Shown: positions 56,609-64,000 of the stretch, piece by piece
Position numbering within the stretch: position 1 is the stretch's first letter
How the letters are laid out: the number at the start of each line of letters is the position of its first letter
From: Bradysia coprophila
Lineage: Eukaryota; Arthropoda; Insecta; Diptera; Sciaridae
DNA length: 64,000 nt
Direction of reading: 5' to 3'
Assembly (NCBI RefSeq): GCF_014529535.1
Contig: NW_023503409.1
Location: forward strand, 2,108,390 to 2,172,389
Notes under the pieces: generated by a model
What the model saw: only the letters and a program-made list of their open reading frames with translations
Told to the model about the DNA's origin: nothing
The model's database searches: none
Translations under genes and position numbers: made by a program

Positions 56609-59218
56609 TTAATATAAAATTAGACGATTCATCACAAATTATATTCGAAGGAGACATAACGAATGTCGAATGTCAAATTCTGCGAAAGAGGTCTGACGAA
56701 AAGTACAAAAACCTTAACGAAGTGGAGGTTTTAATATTTCCTTTGAATCGTTTCTTGAATGATATGTTATTGAGATTGAAACGTTATTATCTGTGTACTG
56801 TTTACCTAATGCTTCTAAAAGCGAAACACTTCCCTATGAACTTGATATTATTGATACATTTCTAAAACAAAAACGGAATTTTCGTTGGTGATCGTAAAAC
56901 GCTAATTTTGAGGGATCTTCTTGCGTAGAACTTTGTGGATTTTACTAGTTAAAAACAGAAACAAAAGTCATATCTCTACATTATCTTCATTGAAATATTA
57001 GATCAACATCAAATGATAACTCTTTGATGAAAACCTTGTTACCCATATAGACCCGCCGCCGGCACATTTTTATCTATAAATGATTTTCGAAACGGCAAAG
57101 GTTTCGCATTGAAATCATTAAATCTGTTACTTCTTTTGTTAAAACCAAATGTGAGTGTGAATTACATACTATGTCAAATAAGTGAGTCGTATGCACTGGT
57201 TTGAATGTGTGCGCTCGTACACATTAAAACTTGGGCAATCATTATTCACTTACTTGACCTAGTATATAAAATACTATTAACTCACTGGCTTTGACTTAGA
57301 TCTAGCTTTATATAAGAAATCCAAGCCCGACCTGTTCTTTGTCGTCAAACACATAACATGACTAGCCGCTTATAAAAGGGAAATTATTTTCGAGGGATTA
57401 TCTTTTCGAGGAAACCCATAAGAGTAATTTTGTTTGCAAATGTTTAAAGCATTGGAGTCTAATGAATAGTATTTCCTCGAAAATTGGTACCAATACATTA
57501 AAATTGGATCGTTTTTTTATCAAGATGGAAGCACGGGATTTCGGTGGGTTTTGAAATTAAGTTTCTCTTTGTTTTCCCACATTGCAATTTCAAACATATG
57601 CCCATGGTCTTTGATTTGTGCTAGGTGAAGTCCTTTTTCGTCACGCGATCATGAAATTGTCAATGACGTGTGGAAACTTGGAAAAAACGAAAATCAAAGC
57701 CCACCAGAAACCGGTGGAGATCCACTTGTCAACGGGCAACACATAAACAAATTTAAAGGAAGTCTATTATCTGTGACCGAACTTCGGGGCGTCTCTAAAT
57801 CTTTTGTTTAACTATCTAGTCATATTTTTGCTTTATTTTTAAAAGCGAAAAGCGAAAAAAAAGGCTGCAATGCGCAACCAGTAAAAAACGATCTTTTCAA
57901 AAAAACAAATATTTACAATAAATAAAAATCATCCATTCTACTACGTCCTAAAGTCCCCAAAATGCAACTAGCGTTTCTCCGTTGAATTACAATAGAAACC
58001 TTTTGTAATAGGTAATCCATTGATCGTGGTTCGCCAGAAGCTTTTCGCATTAATGAACCCATCAAACCTAGTGATTCAAAAGCAATAGGTGTAAATCAGT
58101 AATTTTCTTTTAAACGTATGTAATGATTATGCTTGAATCTTTCAGCATTATCTCCAATTGATCCAGATCCAGTCATTGTTTCCGACTGATTCTACTTTTA
58201 TCCTGATTGCTAATTTTTAGTCAAGACGATTTGATCGTCATGTGATATTGTAATTGTGATTTCGTACGCTCTGTGTGAGACTGAATGTATATAGATTAAA
58301 AATCAAATTCCTTAATCTATTAGATTAGATATTAGATGTTGGTAAATTGAATTATATTTAACACTCGACCATCCGTTTTTAAAATGTTGATCGGTCAACA
58401 AAACGAAACGAATAACACGTTAAAGTTACTACTTCCATACATCCCTCTTTTCTAAACAAAGAATAAAACGCTACACATAATCTTCAAAATTGAAATTCAA
58501 GATTTAATTGAATCGTAGAAATATTGCAAATAATTAAGATTCCACTTTATTATTAATTGAAACAGGAAATGGAATAGAAAATTCACAGTGAGAATCTTCC
58601 AAACAAAAATATTTTGTTTATGAAAATTTGGACATCACATCGGGTTTTGTTTATTTTTTTATAAGACGAATATAACAGGTGCACCATAGTTCGGTTTTTT
58701 TAATTGTTTGTATTATAAAACTTAAACGAAATGTTAGAAAACCTTCACCAACTTAACTCTCTCTTTTTCCCTATACCTATAGCTATAATGATAGTTGTGC
58801 ACGTATAAAATGTATGTAACAGTCGAAGAAAAATGATTTGTTTATTTATTTATTTTAAACTACCCGCTCATGGCTTCTCCGTAATGAAGGAAATGCTAGA
58901 TTAACAAAACCATTTTCATTTAGTTTTTATCGTTATTTTCGTTGCAATGTCAGGCATTATGAAAAGATGCCATTTAAGGTCGTTACGACTGGTTATGAAA
59001 ATGTTTTTGATGAAATGCAGAAGAAAGTGAAAATTTGTACGAATAACTTCAGTTAACACTGCAACATGATAGATTCATCTGAGCTCCAAATGACAAAAGT
59101 ATCTTCCACCTTTGGTGCTTCGTATCTGATGATGTAAATACATTATTTTTCATACCTAGGACCCGAAAAGTGCGACTTCGTCGAAATTTTCTCCGTCCAA
59201 TATGAAAACTACTATTCG

Positions 59219-59308
59219 GACTAAAAGTCTTTTTTAGCGTATTCGATGCCAGACCTCGCCTTCGACTCTTTCTGGAAACTTCTCACACGCTAAAAAAGAC
59301 TTTTAGTC
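59219..59308. repeat. Perfect 22-bp-arm hairpin with CTCGCCTTCGACTC centre
   Basis: GACTAAAAGTCTTTTTTAGC (59219-59238, arm continues to 59240) is matched exactly by the inverted arm at 59287-59308. The 46-bp centre includes CCTCGCCTTCGACTC. Weaker pairing continues outwards (CATACCTAGG near 59151 with CCTAGGTACG near 59307). Confidence 0.9.
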
Positions 59309-59558
59309 CTAGGTACGAAATGTACTATTTGTTGCTACTCGTAGGAATAAAAGAAGATGCTTTCCTTCTTGAGCTCAATCCAATTTTAAGAACAAGGTTG
59401 TTGCTGGTTAAAGTTTTCAAATTAACTGAATTTTTTCAGACAAAATTTCTTATTTTATATGGTTCCATATAAATTAACATAACACAATGGAATTATGCAT
59501 ATTATTAATAGTAGATTGCGTCAGTGGGTTAGTGGGATGGCGGTATTTCCACTCGTCA

Positions 59559-60075
59559 AAATAAAAATTTAGACTCACGTACGTGCTGTGCTTGTATAGG
59601 CAATGTAAGTGCATATTTCATATGAGCAAAGCTCCATTTACATTGTATAATGTAAAATGTTTATAAAAGTGACAAGTTTCATTTATGTAAAGTGTATCTT
59701 TTTGATCCAAAATCTATAACTTCAATATATTTATGTCAGGCAAAATGGCAAAATGTCAGGATTTAGCCCATTTCAAGGGATGCGATAAGAGATCCACTAG
59801 CTAGATATCATCGTTTATTTTTATCGTAGTTGTCAATAGCAAATGATTAGCCGTTTCTATAATATTCGTTATCAGCTGGGGCATTATCAAATGGTGAATG
59901 AAAATCAATGTCTGAAGAGAAATTGTTTGTTAGTTTCAAACTGAAATTTAAAATAATTTTGCCTTCGGCGCCCGTAAACACCATAGAAAACGACTTATAA
60001 AATACTGTTCCGCTCATATGAAATATGCATTCACATTGCCTAATCACGTAAAGCGTGGTTCCAAATTTTTATTTC
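59559..60075. repeat. 500-bp element with 60-bp terminal inverted repeats
   Basis: Left end 59559-59627 (AAATAAAAATTTAGACTCAC ... CATATTTCATATGAGC) and right end 60012-60075 (GCTCATATGAAATATGCA ... AAATTTTTATTT) are inverted repeats with scattered mismatches. The interior is AT-rich, includes GCCTTCGGCGCC at about 59960, and has no ORF longer than 66 codons. Probably a MITE. Confidence 0.8.
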
Positions 60076-62267
60076 CTTTCCAAAAAATTTCGAATTCGTA
60101 AGTTAAAAGTAGGTCAGTAATAATAAGGTGGTTATAAGTCATAGTTACGAGCTGACTACTTTTAAAGTCCTAGTTATAAGTTTATATGTTAAAGCTGCAC
60201 AAGTCGTAGTATAGCATAGTATAATTCTCATAAATCCTTGAGTGAATGTTTCAATTCGCAAATTATTTTGCCAGGAAACATGGTGAAGTCTAAAATGAAA
60301 CATTTAGAACTACGAATGGAGCTGTTTCGACCTCGTGATCTAGCTCAGAAGGGGTTGTCGATCTTCACTTGTTTCGCTAGCCTATCACACACAAGAGCGT
60401 AAAATCGATTCGTAGTCCAAGGAGTTGCGATTTTATCGGAAAAATTGCTATCACTGCACTGATGGAAATCAGGTTAAAAAGAAAAATCTCAAACATTGAA
60501 TTTAATTAGCGTAAAAACTACGAATTATGTTGTGGTCTTCATGAACTAAAATTGTTAACTTTTAACTCCTGCGCGTCATCATCAGTGCTATACCAATATC
60601 CAATATCCATTACAATATTCTTGGTAACGTAACGTTCTTCTTAAACAAGTAGTAATTTTCGTAATTTTCGTTTATATTTGAGTTTTAAAAAAGAAAACCT
60701 TAACGGACAGGAGCGGAGTCGATGTCATTCCAAGGAATAAATAGTGAATTTTTAGACTCTTTTTTGTAACAGATGAAGAAGCACTAAATTTCCATACGGA
60801 TTAGTCTACGTTCCAGCAAAATGTGAAACATCATTTAAATTTCAGGATTTACCGTCGGAATAAACCTTTATGAATGCGGTTGGAAAATATTTTTTTTCAT
60901 CATTATAGTACGTGATCATCAAATGAAACTCCATTAAATAATAACTCTTCATATCCATTGCCTTTTGAGAAGTTTCATCTTAATTTTCTAATAATAAAAT
61001 TAGGGAGCGCAGCATAAATCGCTAAATTATGATATCCATGTTTATACAATGTAATAGAGTGTTGTTATACTGAAGAGAGCAATTTAATAGCTTGTTTGGA
61101 TAGGATTTATATCAATTGTGATTTATAGCAATTCGCTGCATTTCTTCTAAATTTTGTTGTTATTGTTGAACATATTTCTGGAATATGAACTTAATTGCTA
61201 CTGTAACTTTTTTTATCCTAATGTCTCGTGATCGTTCTGGACCCGTGCCGTGTGTGACTAACGTATCCATTAATATTTCATGTGGATGGAAGAAAATTAT
61301 GTTTAATAAATTGTCGGAGATGTAAAAAAAAAGAATTCAATCAAAAAGAAAAATTGAAAACCTCAAAAAGATTAAATTCATCGAAAATATGCACATGGTG
61401 TAGTTATTTTGGTGGTATCGTTTCTCGTACAGAAAATACTTCACTAAGTCGTACAGATTAGAATGTCATCAGGTCGTTTGGCTTTTATCGCGTGCATGTA
61501 TTAACACATAATTTGTGAGACTTTAGTGGGATTTGAATTTAAGTCGGTAGTTTACTGTTGACAATTTGTCGAACAAAAGTGAGAAATGTAAAAAAAAATT
61601 GTTTGAATAGGTAGTATGCATGTACCGCAAATATAGGACCACAAACAGAAAATAAAAATTGTAAACTATTGAAGGGTAGGCGTCCTGCATATATTCTTCA
61701 ATTCAAGTACCCCACTTGTAATACATCTAACAAGTTGTTATAGTTAATAATACAATATTGCTGAAAATGACCACTTTATCCCGAGTTCATCACTTATTTT
61801 TGCCGCCGTTCTGTGCCAACTCTTCACAAGTTTAAATTGTAACTAAATTTCGACGTAAAACTTAAAGAAAAGCTATCCCCAATTCAGATGATGCATCATC
61901 TTTTGCTTTATTTTATATACTAGGTCCAACCTGTTGGGTGGGTCAGATCCCTTGACTGTCTGAACCTGAACTTCTTAATAGATGTTGTATTGGTAATGAT
62001 TTATTGGTTGATTAAGAAGAACTACTAGAACGGTCTAAATCTCTCATTAATAATTTAATTCTGTTTTGTTTTACTGAAAATCTTTGTAAATTCTTGAGAC
62101 GTTATAAAACAATACTAATTTTTGATCCACAACTTCATTTTCTGTTACTGGCCTGGTTTTATGCTCATATTAGACCGTTATTGTCTATAAAATGATGAAT
62201 GCCTTCAATAAAAATTAAACTCGTTCGCTCTGGCCGCAAACTTCACACTCATTCATTTTTTCCACAG

Positions 62268-62330
62268 AATCAAACGTGTTCCCGATGGTGACAAAATGTT
62301 GAAAAAATCGACATATTTCTACGAAAGTCG
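62268..62330 (+). CDS. Candidate internal exon (unrecognised protein)
   Basis: A strong acceptor (TTTTTTCCACAG) precedes a 63-bp segment that, entered with two bases already in the codon, reads IKRVPDGDKMLKKSTYFYES before the donor CG|GTTAGT. Both ends have the same phase, so it could be an internal exon of the gene starting at 56291 or of another gene. The charged, non-repetitive peptide differs from surrounding noise. Confidence 0.35.
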
Positions 62331-64000
62331 GTTAGTATTTGTTGGTTTTGGTCTCCAGTGATACTATAGCTGCATATTTGTCATTTAAAATCGAAGAGGA
62401 ATGTGTGCAGGGCAGTTTTCATAACATTTAATCGAATATTTGTCATACAAAGGTGACTTCGAAAAATGGTCTGCAACTGTTTTTGTGGGCTGTAGGTGCG
62501 GCGCCTTGGTAATATTTTGAGGCTTTGTAGGGAAGGTTCTAAGCTACATTTTAAGTGAAAAAAACGCGAAAAAAACGCGAAAAAAACGCGAAAAAAACGC
62601 GAAAAAAACATGAGGTGTTTTGAGATACAGACACTTTTGTACTTCAAATGTCCATTATGGGCACCACAGCCGACATGGCCGGGTCGGTTGGTGTTGTGTT
62701 TTAATCGTCCATCAATTACCTACAAACCTGCACCAAGACCAGATAGATCGGTTCTATATATCTGGAGATATAGCTTTTTGAAAAAATTCGACCTCGAGCC
62801 TTCAAGCAGCTCTACCGCCCTCACATCGCAAGTTAGAGAAAAAATTTCTTCTAGGAAAATGATCAGCTCGACGTCCTCTTTCCATAGACCCCCCAACATC
62901 CCATATCCCCGAGAGGCTGCAACATTTAAAAAAAAATTACCCAACAGCATCGTTAGACCAATATAATGTATCTCGAAACCTAACCTCAGGAATTCTGTGC
63001 TTTATCAAACATTTTTAAATCGGTTCAGAACACTGTAACTGGGGTTAACAAAGAGCAGAAAGGCTTTTTCTGAGAGCTACTTCCAGATGGTTGAACCAAT
63101 ACCGCCCATTTTCGAACTTGACCTGAGGAGTTCAATACTTCGTCAAATAAAAAAAGTTTTTGAAAATCGGTTGAACTTTGCTCCAGTTATCGTGTTAACA
63201 AAGGGCACAAAATTTTAACATTTAACGTTTTTTCATCACATTTCAATACATTTTTAATCATAGTGAACGTGTTATGTACGGTGTATTTGTTTTTGTAAAA
63301 CCCATGACTTACAGTCAAGGGAATTATGAAAAAATAAGGAAAAAAAAGTGGTTCGGTTTTATTTTGCATTGAGTATAATTTAACCAAGGGCGGAGGTAAT
63401 GCCATATACAACCGAATCAGATGAGCTGTGGCACGGAAGTTCAATACAAACGCCATGTCTTCCTTTCTTTAAAAACACAAAATTGCTTAAAAACCTGGGC
63501 CATCTGTTTTGGGATAGGTTATCTATACCTCCGCTTATAGATAACCTTGAATTTACCCTGTCGCAGAAAGGCTATATAATATGTTATCGACCGTGATTTC
63601 TAGTTGATAAGATTTTATTTATCAAAAATCGATGGCAAAACTATTGAAGTAAAAGATTTGGTTTCAATCTGTCGAAAATACATCGATCGAAAGAAGTAGA
63701 TTATATAGTAACAATAGCAGTTGGCGCCATTTGCCGTTGGTGAAAGGTTAAAAGTTAGTGTTGGGAAATATTCTGCGCGTTCCAATTTATGATCGAGAGA
63801 GAAAATCAAATACGAACTGGTCATACTAAGATTAAAAAAGTGCAGAGAAAGGAGGAAATAAATTCAGCTTTGAACAAGAAATTCAGGAAACATCATCCCC
63901 AAGCAAAGTGCTTTCAATTATAGAGAGTAAATTTCCTAACAATTGACTGTTGAGGTGTGTGCCGACAAGTGTGCAAATAAATCCAATGTATCAGAAGATT
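62331..64000. other. Right-hand end of the window
   Basis: Contains the GCGAAAAAAAC tandem repeat, a moderately GC-rich stretch (62610-62970) open on both strands, and a further stretch (63390-63600) open on the plus strand. None has a recognisable domain. Both resemble old repeat DNA rather than exons. Confidence 0.4.
62556..62606 (+). repeat. Short tandem repeat of GCGAAAAAAAC
   Basis: Four to five tandem units of an 11-bp word, GCGAAAAAAAC, with the last unit changed to CATG. The run keeps short chance ORFs open. Confidence 0.9.

Larger units (their letters stand above)
56357..62267. other. Long non-coding stretch, probably the first intron(s) of the gene starting at 56291
   Basis: 5.9 kb of AT-rich DNA with three inverted-repeat elements (56540-56608, 59219-59308, 59559-60075). 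Open frames are few and short. 56610-59150 and 60080-62260 show nothing I can name. Confidence 0.5.

Noticed and set aside
62610..62966. 118-residue ORF near the right end
   Set aside because: Open on both strands, proline/serine-rich and without motif. More like repeat-derived sequence than an exon.

Overview
The window is animal genomic DNA, AT-rich, with spliced genes (GT-AG introns), intron-nested genes and many palindromic repeats. A ZAD/C2H2 zinc-finger gene and a 27 kDa haemolymph-glycoprotein gene point to an insect. My best guess is a nematoceran dipteran, but species cannot be fixed from sequence alone.

Layout. (1) 1891-38705 (+) is one gene of 22 coding exons whose phases close to a 932-residue open frame. 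It encodes a type II membrane protein with collagen repeats, two Ig domains and a C-terminal olfactomedin domain (gliomedin/UNC-122/colmedin type). Its long introns hold two genes on the opposite strand: an intact single-exon ORF with two gag-like (Bel-Pao type) segments (21974-22567), and a complete 12-exon ERMP1-like M28 metallopeptidase of 903 residues (30681-34254). (2) 40375-48252 is a minus-strand cluster: a 53-residue secreted or membrane peptide, a ZAD zinc-finger protein (two exons, 346 residues), the first exon of an unrecognised membrane protein, and a 27 kDa haemolymph-type secreted protein (DUF1397). (3) 50188-56016 (+) is a complete listerin (LTN1) ribosome-quality-control E3 ligase, 10 exons, 1719 residues, with a C-terminal C4HC3 RING. 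(4) 56291 onward holds the first coding exon of an unrecognised gene and one possible downstream exon at 62268-62330; the rest runs out of the window or is not seen.

Non-coding DNA. Two non-autonomous hAT-like elements (3733-4170 and 26683-27188) have perfect 8-bp target duplications, and their interiors are built almost entirely from one short motif. About ten hairpins have arms that look unrelated between copies but share an apex around GAGCCGAAGGCGA or GCGAAGC. There are also several larger foldbacks, satellite-like arrays flanking a repeat element, and a decayed retroelement C-terminus. No CRISPR array, rRNA or intact tRNA was seen.

The genes do not form a single pathway. The clear relationship is physical: nested and opposite-strand genes within a 37-kb host gene.
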